Origin: JALYUA01 sp038203955
GTDB lineage: Bacteria; Acidobacteriota; Thermoanaerobaculia; UBA5066; Gp7-AA6
Direction: 5' to 3'
Assembly: GCA_038203955.1 (NCBI GenBank)
Contig: JBBRDK010000013.1
Span: 1-55,912 of the forward strand
DNA: 55,912 nt
Shown: piece by piece, positions 1-9,361 of the stretch
Position numbering within the stretch: the stretch's first letter is position 1
How the letters are laid out: every line of letters starts with the position of its first letter
Notes under the pieces: generated by a model
What the model was told of the DNA's origin: nothing
Seen by the model: the letters and a program-made list of their open reading frames with translations, nothing else
The model's database searches: none
Made by a program: the position numbers and the translations under genes

Positions 1-1
1 G

Positions 2-880
2 GACACCATCAACACGATGGTCGACCAGCTGCGGTCGTTCGCCTCCGAAGTGACGCGCGTCGCCCGCGAGGTCGGAACCGAGGGAAAGCTCGGCGGACAG
101 GCCGACGTGCGGGGCGTCGCCGGCACCTGGAAGGACCTCACCGACTCGGTCAACTCGATGGCCGGCAACCTGACCGCGCAGGTCCGCAACATCGCCGAGG
201 TCACGACCGCCGTCGCCAACGGCGACCTCTCCAAGAAGATCACTGTCAACGTTCAGGGCGAGATCCTCGAGGTCAAGAACACCGTCAACACGATGGTCGA
301 CCAGCTCTCCTCCTTCGCCGCCGAGGTCACCCGCGTCGCCCGCGAGGTCGGCACCGAGGGAAAGCTCGGCGGACAGGCCGAGGTGCGCGGCGTCTCGGGC
401 ACGTGGAAGGACCTGACCGACAACGTCAACTTCATGGCCGGCAACCTGACCAGCCAGGTGCGCGGCATCGCGAAGGTCGTCACCGCGGTCGCCAACGGAG
501 ACCTCAAGCGGAAACTGACCGTTGAGGCGAAGGGCGAGATCGCGGCGCTCGCCGACACGATCAACGGGATGATCGACACCCTGGCGACGTTCGCCGAGCA
601 GGTCACGACCGTGGCCCGCGAGGTCGGCGTCGAGGGCCAGCTCGGCGGTCAGGCCAGCGTCCCCGGCGCCGCCGGCACGTGGAAGGACCTGACGGACAAC
701 GTGAATCAGCTGGCCGCCAACCTGACCACGCAGGTGCGCGCCATCGCCGAAGTCGCGACCGCCGTCACGAAGGGCGACCTGACCCGCTCGATCAAGGTCG
801 AGGCGCGGGGCGAGGTCGCCGCCTTGAAGGACAACATCAACGAGATGATCCGTAACCTCAAGGACACGACGCTCAAGAAC
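2..880 (+). repeat. In-gene tandem repeat, 276-base period (HAMP modules)
   Basis: The segment encoding GTCGCCCGCGAGGTCGG recurs at about 59 and 335 and, diverged, at 611. The spacing is 276 bases, or 92 codons. The first two units are nearly identical at the DNA level, suggesting recent duplication or homogenisation. The array runs off the left edge, so the total number of units is unknown. Confidence 0.85.
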
Positions 881-3634
881 AGCGAGCAGGACTGGCTGAA
901 GACCAACCTGGCGAAGTTCTCCCGGATGCTGCAGGGGCAGAAGGACATGTTGACGGTCGGCCGGCTGATCCTGTCGGAGCTGGCGCCGGTCGTCTCGGTC
1001 CAGCAGGGCGTCTTCTACACGATCGAGAACTCCAACGAAGACGAGACGTCCAGCCTGAAGCTCCTCGCGAGCTACGCGTGCCGGCCGGACTCCGTTCCCG
1101 ACACGCTCCGACTGGGTGAGAGCCTCGTCGGGCAGTGCGCGATCGAGAAGGAGAAGATCCTCCTCTCGCAGGTGCCGGGCGACTACCTTTCGATCTCGTC
1201 GGGCCTCGGGGCCGCGGCGCCCGCCAACATCATCGTGCTTCCGGTCGTGTTCGAGGGCGAGGTCAAGGGCGTGCTCGAGCTCGCCTCGTTCGAGCGCTTC
1301 AACTCGACGCACCAGGCGCTCCTCGACCAGCTGACCGAGACGATCGGCATCGTGCTCAACACGATCCAGGCGAACACGCTGACGGAAGACCTGCTCAAGC
1401 AGTCCCAGTCCCTGGCGAGCGAGCTCCAGTCCCAGCAGGAAGAGCTTCGCCAGACCAACCAGAAGCTCGAAGAGAAGGCGTTCCTGCTGGCCGAGCAGAA
1501 CGTCGAAGTGGAGCGGAAGAATCAGGAAGTCGAGCAGGCCCGCCTCGCGCTCGAAGAGAAGGCCAAGCAGCTCGCTCTGACGTCCAAGTACAAGTCCGAG
1601 TTCCTGGCGAACATGTCGCACGAGCTGCGGACGCCGCTCAACTCGCTTCTCATCCTCTCCGACCAGCTGTCGCGCAATCCGGACGGAAATCTCTCGCTCC
1701 GCCAGACGGAGTTCGCCAAGACGATCCACTCCTCCGGAAAGGACCTGCTCGCCCTGATTAACGACATTCTCGACCTCTCGAAAATCGAATCCGGCACCGT
1801 CGTCGTCGACGTCGGCGAGCTGCGGTTCACCGATCTCCTCGACTACGTGCAGCGCACGTTCGGGCACGTCGCCGAGGCGAAGGCCGTCGATTTCACGATC
1901 GACGTGGACCGGCGCGTGCCGCGCTCGATCTTCACGGACTCCAAGCGGCTCCAGCAGGTCATCAAGAACCTGCTCTCCAACGCCTTCAAGTTCACCGACC
2001 GGGGCCGCGTCACCCTGCGGATCGAGGCGGCTTCGGCGGGGTGGACGGACGGCAGGGACTCACTCGACCGCGCCAAGTCGGTCCTCGCCTTCTCGGTCAC
2101 CGACACGGGCATCGGTATTCCGGCCGAAAAACAGCAGATCATCTTCGAGGCCTTCCAGCAGGCGGACGGCAGCACGAGCCGGAAGTACGGGGGCACCGGT
2201 CTCGGCCTGGCGATCAGCCGCGAAATCGGAAGCCTGCTCGGAGGCGAGATCCGGCTATCCAGCTCTCCGGGAGAAGGCAGCACGTTTACGCTGTTTCTCC
2301 CGCAGACGTACGTGGCGCCCAAGTCGGCGCGGCAGAGCTCCGAGGCTTCGGACCCGCGGATCGTCTCGGTCATGTCCGACCTGGAAGCGGCGCGCGGAAA
2401 AGAGCACTCTTCCGAACCGGCTGAAGTGCTGGACGACCGCCGCGAGATCGGCTCCGAGGATCGAACCATCCTCATCGTCGACAACGACGAGAATTTCGCG
2501 CGGTTCCTCATGGACATGGCCCACGAGAACGGCTTCAAGGCGCTCGTCGCCACGCAGGGCCCGGAGGCGCTGGCCCTGGCGCAACAGCACCGGTTGGACG
2601 CGATCACGCTGGACATCCAGCTTCCCATCATCGACGGCTGGAGAGTCCTGGACCGGCTGAAGACGAACCTCGCGACGCGGCACGTTCCCGTCTACGTCAT
2701 CACGACCGAGGAAGACACCACGCGAGGTCTGGCGCTCGGGGCGCGCGGCGTCGTCACGAAGCCGATCAAGACCAAGGAGACACTGGATCAGCTGTTCGCG
2801 TCCATCCAGGCCTTCCTCGCGCGGCGGGAGAAGGACCTCCTGATTCTCTGGCCGCGCGGCGAAGAGCACGAGAAGCTTCGGGAGCTCCTGCGCCACGACG
2901 GCGTGCGCACCCGCGTGGTGGGAAGCGTTTCGGAGGCGCTCGGGGCGCTCGACGAGCTGACGTTCGACTGCGTCGTCCTCGGGATCTCTCCGAATGCCGC
3001 GATCCCGTCGGAAGGCCTCTCCGAAATTCTACGGCAGTGTTCCGCGAGAGAGATTTCGACGCTCCTCTACGCGCCCGCCTCGCTCTCGGCGGAAGCGCAC
3101 GAAGAGCTGAAGCGCCTTTCGCACGGAGGACGCGTCCGCACGGTCCACTCTCCCGAGCGGCTTCTCGACCAGACGGCGTTGGCGCTTCACCACCTGGTCT
3201 CCGAGCTGCCGGCGGAGAAGCGGAACGCTCTCGAGGCGATCTATTCGAACGAACAGGTGCTCGCCGGAAAGAAGGTCCTGATCGTCGACGACGACATCCG
3301 AAACATCTTCGCGCTGACGAGCGTCCTCGAGCGTCAGAACATGGACGTCCTCTCGGCCGAGACGGGCAAGGAGGCGATCTCCAAGCTCCAATCCACGGAC
3401 GGGATCGACATCGTGCTGATGGACATCATGATGCCGGACATGGACGGGTACGACACCATGCGCGCGATCCGGAAGATCGGGCGCTTTCACGACCTCCCGA
3501 TCGTCGCCGTGACGGCCAAGGCGATGAAGGGCGACCGCGAGAAGACGCTCCAGGCCGGCGCCTGGGACTATCTCTCGAAGCCCGTCGACACCGAGCAGAT
3601 GCTCTCGGTCCTCCGCAACTGGCTGTTCCGCTGA
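2..3634 (+). CDS. Poly-HAMP hybrid histidine kinase, 5'-truncated
   Basis: The frame is open to the window edge, so the true start lies upstream. Numbering from the ATG at 17, residues 1-290 are three near-identical 92-residue HAMP-type repeats (marker VAREVGTEGKLGGQA), as in Nik1/group III kinases. Then come a GAF domain (about 320-450), a long coiled coil (460-530), a HisKA domain with H535 in SHELRTP, and a HATPase domain (GTGLGLAIS box). Three receiver folds follow: REC1 with D866, a middle one lacking the phospho-Asp (CVVLGISPN, near 980), and REC3 with D1136 and a conserved Lys. No membrane segment is visible, so it may be cytosolic unless the missing N-terminus has one. It is expected to autophosphorylate and relay phosphate. 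The next kinase gene starts 4 bases after its stop, indicating one operon. The input signal is unknown. Confidence 0.93.
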   Translation, partial: DTINTMVDQLRSFASEVTRVAREVGTEGKLGGQADVRGVAGTWKDLTDSVNSMAGNLTAQVRNIAEVTTAVANGDLSKKITVNVQGEILEVKNTVNTMVDQLSSFAAEVTRVAREVGTEGKLGGQAEVRGVSGTWKDLTDNVNFMAGNLTSQVRGIAKVVTAVANGDLKRKLTVEAKGEIAALADTINGMIDTLATFAEQVTTVAREVGVEGQLGGQASVPGAAGTWKDLTDNVNQLAANLTTQVRAIAEVATAVTKGDLTRSIKVEARGEVAALKDNINEMIRNLKDTTLKNSEQDWLKTNLAKFSRMLQGQKDMLTVGRLILSELAPVVSVQQGVFYTIENSNEDETSSLKLLASYACRPDSVPDTLRLGESLVGQCAIEKEKILLSQVPGDYLSISSGLGAAAPANIIVLPVVFEGEVKGVLELASFERFNSTHQALLDQLTETIGIVLNTIQANTLTEDLLKQSQSLASELQSQQEELRQTNQKLEEKAFLLAEQNVEVERKNQEVEQARLALEEKAKQLALTSKYKSEFLANMSHELRTPLNSLLILSDQLSRNPDGNLSLRQTEFAKTIHSSGKDLLALINDILDLSKIESGTVVVDVGELRFTDLLDYVQRTFGHVAEAKAVDFTIDVDRRVPRSIFTDSKRLQQVIKNLLSNAFKFTDRGRVTLRIEAASAGWTDGRDSLDRAKSVLAFSVTDTGIGIPAEKQQIIFEAFQQADGSTSRKYGGTGLGLAISREIGSLLGGEIRLSSSPGEGSTFTLFLPQTYVAPKSARQSSEASDPRIVSVMSDLEAARGKEHSSEPAEVLDDRREIGSEDRTILIVDNDENFARFLMDMAHENGFKALVATQGPEALALAQQHRLDAITLDIQLPIIDGWRVLDRLKTNLATRHVPVYVITTEEDTTRGLALGARGVVTKPIKTKETLDQLFASIQAFLARREKDLLILWPRGEEHEKLRELLRHDGVRTRVVGSVSEALGALDELTFDCVVLGISPNAAIPSEGLSEILRQCSAREISTLLYAPASLSAEAHEELKRLSHGGRVRTVHSPERLLDQTALALHHLVSELPAEKRNALEAIYSNEQVLAGKKVLIVDDDIRNIFALTSVLERQNMDVLSAETGKEAISKLQSTDGIDIVLMDIMMPDMDGYDTMRAIRKIGRFHDLPIVAVTAKAMKGDREKTLQAGAWDYLSKPVDTEQMLSVLRNWLFR

Positions 3635-3638
3635 GGCG

Positions 3639-6170
3639 TTGACCGTGCCCCCGCCGGAGAAGGTGAACATCCTGGCTGTCGACGACAGCCCGGACAAGCT
3701 CCTCGCGTTGTCCGTGGTCCTGGCGGAGCTCGATCAGAACGTCGTCACGGCTTGCTCGGGGCGAGACGCGCTTCGAGCGATCCTGACGAACGAGTTCGCG
3801 GTCGTGCTGCTCGACGTCAACATGCCGGGAATGGACGGCTTCGAAACGGCGGCGATGATCCGTCAGCGGCGCAACTCCGAGCACACTCCGATCATCTTCA
3901 TCACGTCCTACGACGAGACGCACGCGTCGCGCGGCTACTCGCTGGGAGCGGTCGACTACATCCTCGCTCCCGTCGAGCCGGAGGTCCTGAAGACGAAGGT
4001 GATGGTCTTCGTGGAGCTCTTCCGCAAGACGGCGCAGATCCGCGAACAGGCGCGGGCGCTCGAGCTGAAGGCGAGGCAGCTCCAGCGGCTGACCGAAGCG
4101 TCGCTCGCCATCAACTCCGCGCTTTCGCCCGACGAGATGCTCCAGGTCGTGAGCGACATGGCTCGCGAGATCATCGGAGCCCACCAGGCGGTCGCCGTCG
4201 CCGCCGTCGACCAGAAGTGGCTGCAGCCCAGCGCCGCGCTCTCCCTCTCCCGCCGCTACGCGGCGACCGGGGAGCGCAGCGTCCTCCGGGATCGGACCGC
4301 GTTGCTCTCGTTTCTCTCGCAGGTGCGCCGAACGGTGCGGGTCGAGCGTGGCACGGACGACGAGGCTCTTCCCTGGCGGCCCCTGCTAGCGAGCGACCGC
4401 CCGGCCCGACTCGGGTGGCTCGCCGCTCCGATGTCGGGACGGGATGGACGCCCCCTCGGGCTCATCCACCTCATGGACAAGCGCGACGGCGACTTCACCG
4501 AGGAAGACGAAGCGATCATCACGCAGCTGGCGCAGATGAGCTCTATTGCCATAGAGAACACGGTCAACGCGGAGGCGAGAGAAGCCAACCGGATCAAGGA
4601 CGAGTTCTTGACCACGCTCTCCCATGAGCTGCGGACGCCGCTGTCCGCGATCATGGGCTGGACGCGGACGCTTCGAACCGGCGCGTCCGCCGACCCGGAA
4701 AAAGTGGCGCACGGTCTGGAGGTGATCGAGCGGAACGTCTGCGCCCAGACGAAACTGATCGACGATCTGCTCGACGTGTCCCGGATCATCACGGGAAAGC
4801 TGCGGCTGAACGTCCGCCCCGCGGCGCTCGGACCGATCATCGAGTCCGCGCTGGAGGCCATGCGCCCCGCCGCCGAGGGAAAAAACATCCAGATCATCGT
4901 CGAGCATCGCGTCTCGCCGGGCGAAGACGTCGTGGTGGGCGATCCCGACCGTCTTCAGCAGGTCGTGTGGAACCTCGTCTCCAACGCGATCAAGTTCACC
5001 CCTGCCGGAGGCCGCGTCACCGTGGAGCTCCTGTCGCGCGAGGGCGAATTCGAGATCCTCGTCTCCGACACGGGCCGCGGCATCTCTCAGGAGTTTCTCC
5101 CGCGTGTCTTCGAACGTTTTCGCCAGGCGGACAGCTCGACGACGCGCACCCAGGGCGGCCTCGGCATCGGCCTCGCCATCGCCCGGCACCTTCTGGAGCT
5201 CCACGGCGGCACCATTTCCGCCCACAGCGACGGCGACGACGCGGGCTCGCGTTTCAAGGTCGTTCTTCCCCGCGTCGCCCTGGGGATCCACAACGCCGAG
5301 GCGCGAGGCCATGGAGAAGCGCCTTCGGTGCGGACGTCCCCCGAGGAGATCGGCGACATACGGGGGCTCGCCATCCTGGTCGTCGAGGACGAGCCCGACG
5401 GACGGGAGCTTCTCGTGGAAGTGCTCGTCGGCGCCGGAGCGCGCGTGACCGCGGCCGACTCGGTCCGCGCCGCGCTCGAGATCTTCCAGCAGACACCGCC
5501 CGACCTGCTCGTCAGCGACATCGGGATGCCGGGAGAGGACGGATACGCGCTTCTCCGGGCCGTGCGCGCGCTGCCGCCGGAGTCCGGCGGCGCCGTCCCG
5601 GCTCTCGCGGTCACTGCCTATGCCCGCGAAGAGGACCGGCTCCGCGCCCTCTCGTCCGGTTTCCAGGGGCACGTCGCGAAACCGATCGATCCCGACGAGC
5701 TCATCCGCGCGATCGCGCGGGTCTGGAAGAAGGCGTCGGCCAGGCGTTCGACGGACTCGAAAGCGGTCGTTCGAGAACCCGCCTCGCCCGTCGACAGCCG
5801 GGCGTTGATGCGGGTCCTCGTGGTCGAAGACGATCTCGACTCGCGGGAGGGGCTGAAAAACCTGCTCGAAATCTGGGGGCACGCCGTCGACGTCGCGGGC
5901 ACAGGCGAGGATGGGATCGAGCAGGCCATCCTCCACCGCCCTCGTGTCGCGTTGATCGACATCGGCCTGCCCGAGCTCGACGGGTACCAGGTCGCGCACC
6001 GGATTCGCGAAGCGCTCGGCTCCTCCGACATCTTCCTGGTCGCTATCACGGGCTACGCCGACGCGCGGGAACGGGCGCACGCGCTCGAGAACGGGTTCGA
6101 CGCCCACGTCGCCAAGCCGATCGACTTCTCGAAGTTGTCCTCGATTCTCGAGGCGAGGGCGGCGTCTTAG
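3639..6170 (+). CDS. Hybrid histidine kinase REC-GAF-HisKA-HATPase-REC-REC
   Basis: This 843-residue protein is read from TTG at 3639; a GTG two codons later is an alternative start. Domains in order are: an N-terminal receiver (DD pair, D59 in LLDVNMP), a GAF domain (about 150-300), HisKA with H329 in SHELRTP, HATPase (DTGRGIS, GIGLAIA), and receivers with D627 (SDIGMP) and D774 (IDIGLP). In the first receiver the usual KP motif is replaced by AP (ILAPVEPEV), so the invariant Lys is missing. There is no membrane helix. It lies 4 bases after the poly-HAMP kinase, so the two probably share a transcript and could exchange phosphate through their receivers. No output domain is present, so a separate target is expected. 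Confidence 0.92.
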   Translation: MTVPPPEKVNILAVDDSPDKLLALSVVLAELDQNVVTACSGRDALRAILTNEFAVVLLDVNMPGMDGFETAAMIRQRRNSEHTPIIFITSYDETHASRGYSLGAVDYILAPVEPEVLKTKVMVFVELFRKTAQIREQARALELKARQLQRLTEASLAINSALSPDEMLQVVSDMAREIIGAHQAVAVAAVDQKWLQPSAALSLSRRYAATGERSVLRDRTALLSFLSQVRRTVRVERGTDDEALPWRPLLASDRPARLGWLAAPMSGRDGRPLGLIHLMDKRDGDFTEEDEAIITQLAQMSSIAIENTVNAEAREANRIKDEFLTTLSHELRTPLSAIMGWTRTLRTGASADPEKVAHGLEVIERNVCAQTKLIDDLLDVSRIITGKLRLNVRPAALGPIIESALEAMRPAAEGKNIQIIVEHRVSPGEDVVVGDPDRLQQVVWNLVSNAIKFTPAGGRVTVELLSREGEFEILVSDTGRGISQEFLPRVFERFRQADSSTTRTQGGLGIGLAIARHLLELHGGTISAHSDGDDAGSRFKVVLPRVALGIHNAEARGHGEAPSVRTSPEEIGDIRGLAILVVEDEPDGRELLVEVLVGAGARVTAADSVRAALEIFQQTPPDLLVSDIGMPGEDGYALLRAVRALPPESGGAVPALAVTAYAREEDRLRALSSGFQGHVAKPIDPDELIRAIARVWKKASARRSTDSKAVVREPASPVDSRALMRVLVVEDDLDSREGLKNLLEIWGHAVDVAGTGEDGIEQAILHRPRVALIDIGLPELDGYQVAHRIREALGSSDIFLVAITGYADARERAHALENGFDAHVAKPIDFSKLSSILEARAAS

Positions 6171-6180
6171 CCGGGGTCGG

Positions 6181-6254
6181 CGTTGAGCGTTGAGCGTTCA
6201 GCGTTGAGCGTTCAGACCAGGCGACTGAAAACTGACGACTGACGACTGACGACT
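6181..6254. repeat. Heptad tandem array 1
   Basis: The array consists of 7-base units GCGTTGA/GCGTTCA followed by TGACGAC units. It fills the gap between the convergent kinase and amidase genes. Confidence 0.8.
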
Positions 6255-7927
6255 CAAAGCTCCGCCGTCGCGAGAAACCTCGGCGGCCTCCGCTGTCGGG
6301 TGGCCTGCTCGTAGGCGTACGCGATCCGGATGAGCGTCGCGTCGCTCCAGGCGCGGCCGAAAAACGAGATCCCGACCGGGAGGCCGAACGCGAAGCCGGC
6401 GGGCACCGTCACGTGCGGATATCCGGCGACCGCCGGGAACGTCGAGCATCCTCCCGCTCCGTAGTCCCCGTTGACGAGATCGATCAGCGACGCGGGTCCG
6501 CTCGTGGGCGCCGCAAACGCATCCAGCCGGTGCCGATCCATCGTGCGGTCGATCCCTTCCCTGCGGGTCAAGCGGAGATCTTTTTCGAGCGCCTCCCGGT
6601 ACGCCTTGTCGGTCAGCGGACCCTTCTTCTCCGCCTGCAGGAAGATTTCCTGCCCGAAGAATGGCATCTCCCGGTCGCGGTTCTTCTCGTTGAACGCGAT
6701 CAGCTCCGAGAGAGTCCTCGGCCGCGCCGCGGCCGGGAGCGCGGCGAGATACGCGTTCAGGTCGGCCTTGAACTCGTAGAGGAGGACCTCGAACTCGGAC
6801 TTGTCGACGTCGCCGATCGTCTCGATGTCGGCGGGATCCACGACAACCGCGCCGAGACGCTTCAAGTCGGAGAGAGCCGCCTCCGCGAGCCGGTCCGCCG
6901 AGGCGCTCTGACCGAACAATCCCTTGCGTGGAACACCGATGCGCAGCCCCTGGAGCCCGACTTCACCGAGCGACCGGGAGAAGTCGGGAAGGGCGTGTTG
7001 CCCGGCGGCGCGCGTCGGAGGGTCCGCCGCGTCGGCCCCGGCCATCGCCGCCAGCAGGATCGCCGCATCGGTCACATTGCGCGCCATCGGCCCCGCCGTG
7101 TCCTGGCTGTGCGCGATCGGGATGATCCCCGCCCGGCTCACGAATCCGAGAGTGGGCTTGATCCCCACGATCCCGCAGTTGTTGGATGGCGACACCACCG
7201 AGCCGTCGGTCTCCGATCCCACGGCGGCGGCGCACAGGTTCGCGGCGACGGCCGTTCCCGATCCCGAGCTCGACCCCGACGGGTTGCGGTCGAGGGCATA
7301 GGGATTGCGGCACTGTCCCCCTCGCGCGCTCCAGCCGCTGGAGGCATGTGTCGAGCGGAAGTTCGCCCATTCAGAGAGGTTCGCCTTCCCGAGGAGCACG
7401 GCGCCCGCGTCGCGAAGTCGTCTGGCCACGGCGGAGTCGGCCGAGGAGATCGACCCTTCGAGAGCGAGCGAGCCCGCGGTCGTCGTCATGCGGTCCGCGG
7501 TCCCGATGTTGTCCTTGATCAGGATCGGTATCCCGTGGAGCGGGCCGCGGACGCGGCCGTTCCGGCGCTCGGCGTCGAGAGCGTCGGCGATCGCGACCGC
7601 ATCCGGGTTCGGTTCGATCACGGCGCGCAGGAGAGGCCCCCGGCGGTCCAGGACATCGATCCTCGCCAGATACCGGGACACGAGCGAGCGGGACGTGTCC
7701 GCTCCCGACTGCATCCGCTTCTGCAGGTCGGAGAACGTCGCTTCCTCGAGCTCGAAGGAGCCGGCGGCCGCCTCGGGCACCGGAGCCCCGGCGGCCGTGT
7801 CGGGCGCCGCTGCCCGAGTCTCGCCTCCGAGCCGCAGGCCGGACGCCGCCGACGCGGCCGCGAGCGCGCCGCCCGCGCCATAGCGAAAGAGAGTCCTCCG
7901 GCTGATCGGGCGCTTCCGTCGGCTCAT
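6254..7927 (-). CDS. Tat-exported amidase (amidase signature family)
   Basis: This 557-residue protein begins with a twin-arginine leader (SRRTLFRYGAG, then an Ala-rich hydrophobic stretch), so export as a folded enzyme is likely. The amidase-signature triad is visible: K138 in GIPILIKDN, cis-Ser near S219 in the Gly/Ser-rich loop, and nucleophile S243 in TDGSVVSPS. The family hydrolyses C-N bonds of amides by a Ser-cisSer-Lys mechanism. The substrate cannot be told from sequence. GatA is unlikely because of the export signal and the absence of gatB/gatC nearby. The ATG is preceded by AGGAG at good spacing. The gene is monocistronic and runs convergent to the kinase operon. Confidence 0.9.
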   Translation of the reverse strand: MSRRKRPISRRTLFRYGAGGALAAASAASGLRLGGETRAAAPDTAAGAPVPEAAAGSFELEEATFSDLQKRMQSGADTSRSLVSRYLARIDVLDRRGPLLRAVIEPNPDAVAIADALDAERRNGRVRGPLHGIPILIKDNIGTADRMTTTAGSLALEGSISSADSAVARRLRDAGAVLLGKANLSEWANFRSTHASSGWSARGGQCRNPYALDRNPSGSSSGSGTAVAANLCAAAVGSETDGSVVSPSNNCGIVGIKPTLGFVSRAGIIPIAHSQDTAGPMARNVTDAAILLAAMAGADAADPPTRAAGQHALPDFSRSLGEVGLQGLRIGVPRKGLFGQSASADRLAEAALSDLKRLGAVVVDPADIETIGDVDKSEFEVLLYEFKADLNAYLAALPAAARPRTLSELIAFNEKNRDREMPFFGQEIFLQAEKKGPLTDKAYREALEKDLRLTRREGIDRTMDRHRLDAFAAPTSGPASLIDLVNGDYGAGGCSTFPAVAGYPHVTVPAGFAFGLPVGISFFGRAWSDATLIRIAYAYEQATRQRRPPRFLATAEL

Positions 7928-8018
7928 CTCTGACTCCTGTTTGCGGGAGGAATATCACGGCGGGTCGGCCGACCTCGTCCGCGGCGCCGCCGAACGATCG
8001 AGGACGTAGACTCCGCTC

Positions 8019-8537
8019 ATGAGATACATGACCGGCGTCCGCCTGCTCGCCGCCTGCGTCGCCGTGACTGCGTTCGCTGCTCGGGCCCTGGCGGCCGACG
8101 AACCGTCACGGGACCTCGCCCGGCAGCTCCAGGGCTGGTACGAGGGCGTCGCGGGACCGGGAAATCACCTGAAGATCCTGATCCAGCCGGCCGGAGCCGG
8201 CAGCGATTACTCGTACGCGTTCGATGTGACCATTCAGGGCCGCTACGAAAAGACGAACGTCAGCATCCACGGCGCGCTCCAGATCGAGCGCGAAGGCGAA
8301 GCGGTGAGATTCCGGTGGGAGACCGCGAAGGGCCGCTGCGATCTGCCGCTCCGCCGCGCCGGAGACGGGTTCGAGGGGGAAACGCTCCCGGGCGCCTGCC
8401 TGACGGCGTTCCAGAATCCCGTGCCGGGAAAATGGAGATTCGAAATCGAGCCCGGAGGCAACATCCGGGTGCGGAGCGTCGACTCGGGCGAGACTCTCCG
8501 CTTCCGCAAGACGGTCGCGCCGCCGAAAAGGTCCTAG
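8019..8537 (+). CDS. Secreted protein of unknown function
   Basis: The 172-residue product starts with a signal peptide (hydrophobic VRLLAACVAVTAFAARALA, cleavage near AAD) and is probably periplasmic. The rest alternates short hydrophobic strands with polar turns, suggesting a small beta-rich domain. No catalytic motif is recognisable. A weak -10-like TAGACT lies only 6 bases before the ATG and no Shine-Dalgarno is seen, so the message may be leaderless. It is divergent from the amidase gene. Confidence 0.7.
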   Translation: MRYMTGVRLLAACVAVTAFAARALAADEPSRDLARQLQGWYEGVAGPGNHLKILIQPAGAGSDYSYAFDVTIQGRYEKTNVSIHGALQIEREGEAVRFRWETAKGRCDLPLRRAGDGFEGETLPGACLTAFQNPVPGKWRFEIEPGGNIRVRSVDSGETLRFRKTVAPPKRS

Positions 8538-8552
8538 GAACCCTCCCTGAGA

Positions 8553-8570
8553 GACCGCCGAGCGGCGGTC
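8553..8570. terminator. Hairpin between convergent genes
   Basis: GACCGCC and GGCGGTC form a 7-bp stem with a GAGC loop, 15 bases after the stop of the upstream secreted-protein gene. There is no T-run, so it may only stabilise the 3' end. Confidence 0.45.
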
Positions 8571-8585
8571 CGAGGCCCGGCCGCT

Positions 8586-8834
8586 CTATCTTTTCTCGCC
8601 GCCCGTCCGGCGGCGGGAAGCGTGCCGGCGCTCGGCGGGCTGAGGGACGTCGGGCCGGACCTCCTCGATGGCTTCCGAAATCGGCACCGGCAGCAGGCAG
8701 TCGGGGCACCGGAGCTCGAGCGACAGGACGTCTTCCACGTTCCCGGGAACGAACCCGAAGTGCCGGCGGCCGCAGCCGGCGCAGCGCCAGCGGATGGGGA
8801 TCTGTCCGGTCCGCCGCTCCTGAGTGCCTCTCAT
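8586..8834 (-). CDS. Small zinc-ribbon protein (82 aa)
   Basis: Two knuckles, CAGC and CPDC, are separated by about 24 residues and make a likely four-Cys zinc ribbon. The third codon positions are almost all G or C through the domain, which supports real coding. The ATG at 8834 is chosen because a Rho-independent terminator lies upstream at 8979-9004, which rules out the longest open frame. An ATG at 8873 is an alternative. The C-terminus is basic (RRHASRRR). It may bind nucleic acid or protein; the function is unknown. Confidence 0.6.
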   Translation of the reverse strand: MRGTQERRTGQIPIRWRCAGCGRRHFGFVPGNVEDVLSLELRCPDCLLPVPISEAIEEVRPDVPQPAERRHASRRRTGGEKR

Positions 8835-8921
8835 ACGGGCAAAGCTGCAAACCCGGGACCAGCCTCGACGCATCAGGCAGTTGCGCGTCCGGCATCGGCT
8901 ACCGCCTCCAATTCCCCCGCT

Positions 8922-8974
8922 CCTCACCCCCGGCCCTCTTCCGGCGCGCGGGGAGAGAGAAAGGGGGTGAGAGG
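8922..8974. repeat. Inverted-repeat element, copy 1
   Basis: The arms CCTCACCCCC and GGGGGTGAGAGG enclose a CCCTCTTCC/GGGGAGAGA-type inner stem. A related CTCTCCC...GGGGAGAG palindrome occurs at 19878-19900, so this is probably a dispersed intergenic element. Confidence 0.6.
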
Positions 8975-8978
8975 CAAC

Positions 8979-9004
8979 AAAAAGGCCGGCCCTCGCGGGC
9001 CGGC
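8979..9004 (-). terminator. Rho-independent terminator of the Lys/Thr-rich gene
   Basis: On the minus strand an 8-bp GC-only stem (GCCGGCCC/GGGCCGGC, loop of 4) is followed by TTTTT. It lies 27 bases after the stop of the gene ending at 9031. Confidence 0.85.
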
Positions 9005-9030
9005 TGTGGAGAACCTCCAAAAACGAACTC

Positions 9031-9303
9031 TTACTTGGAATTGGGCTTCGACTCCATCTTGGTCTCGGTCTTGTCGGTCGTCTTGCGCTTGGACTTCTTC
9101 TTGGTGTGCTTCTTCTTGGTGGTCGTCTTCGCGCCGGCCATGTTGGAGTCGGTCTTCGTCTCGGTGCTCTGAGTCTGCGTGCCGGTCACGGGGTTGGTGG
9201 ACGACTTCGTCTCGCTCTTCGTCTGGGCGGACTGAGCAAAGAGGCCGGCCGGGACAGCGGCGAGGATTCCGAGGGCGATCAGGCGGGAAATGGACTTGTT
9301 CAT
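9031..9303 (-). CDS. Small secreted Lys/Thr-rich protein (90 aa)
   Basis: The ATG at 9303 is set by a strong AGAAGGAGG ribosome site. Residues 1-23 form a signal peptide (SISRLIALGILAAVPAGLFAQ). The mature part is low complexity: a Thr/Ser/Gln-rich stretch, then a strongly basic Lys/Thr run (KKKHTKKKSKRK), with no hydrophobic core. It is probably disordered, and binding to an anionic envelope polymer is a guess. It has its own terminator. No family is recognised. Confidence 0.75.
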   Translation of the reverse strand: MNKSISRLIALGILAAVPAGLFAQSAQTKSETKSSTNPVTGTQTQSTETKTDSNMAGAKTTTKKKHTKKKSKRKTTDKTETKMESKPNSK

Positions 9304-9361
9304 GATCCTCCTTCTGGAAGCGTCGCGAAATGCTCGCTTCTGAGAGCGGAGGTTATGAGCG

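Noticed and set aside
6413..7933. Plus-strand frame of 506 codons opposite the amidase gene
   Set aside because: It is antisense to an intact Tat-exported amidase with all catalytic residues; the frame itself has no recognisable domain.
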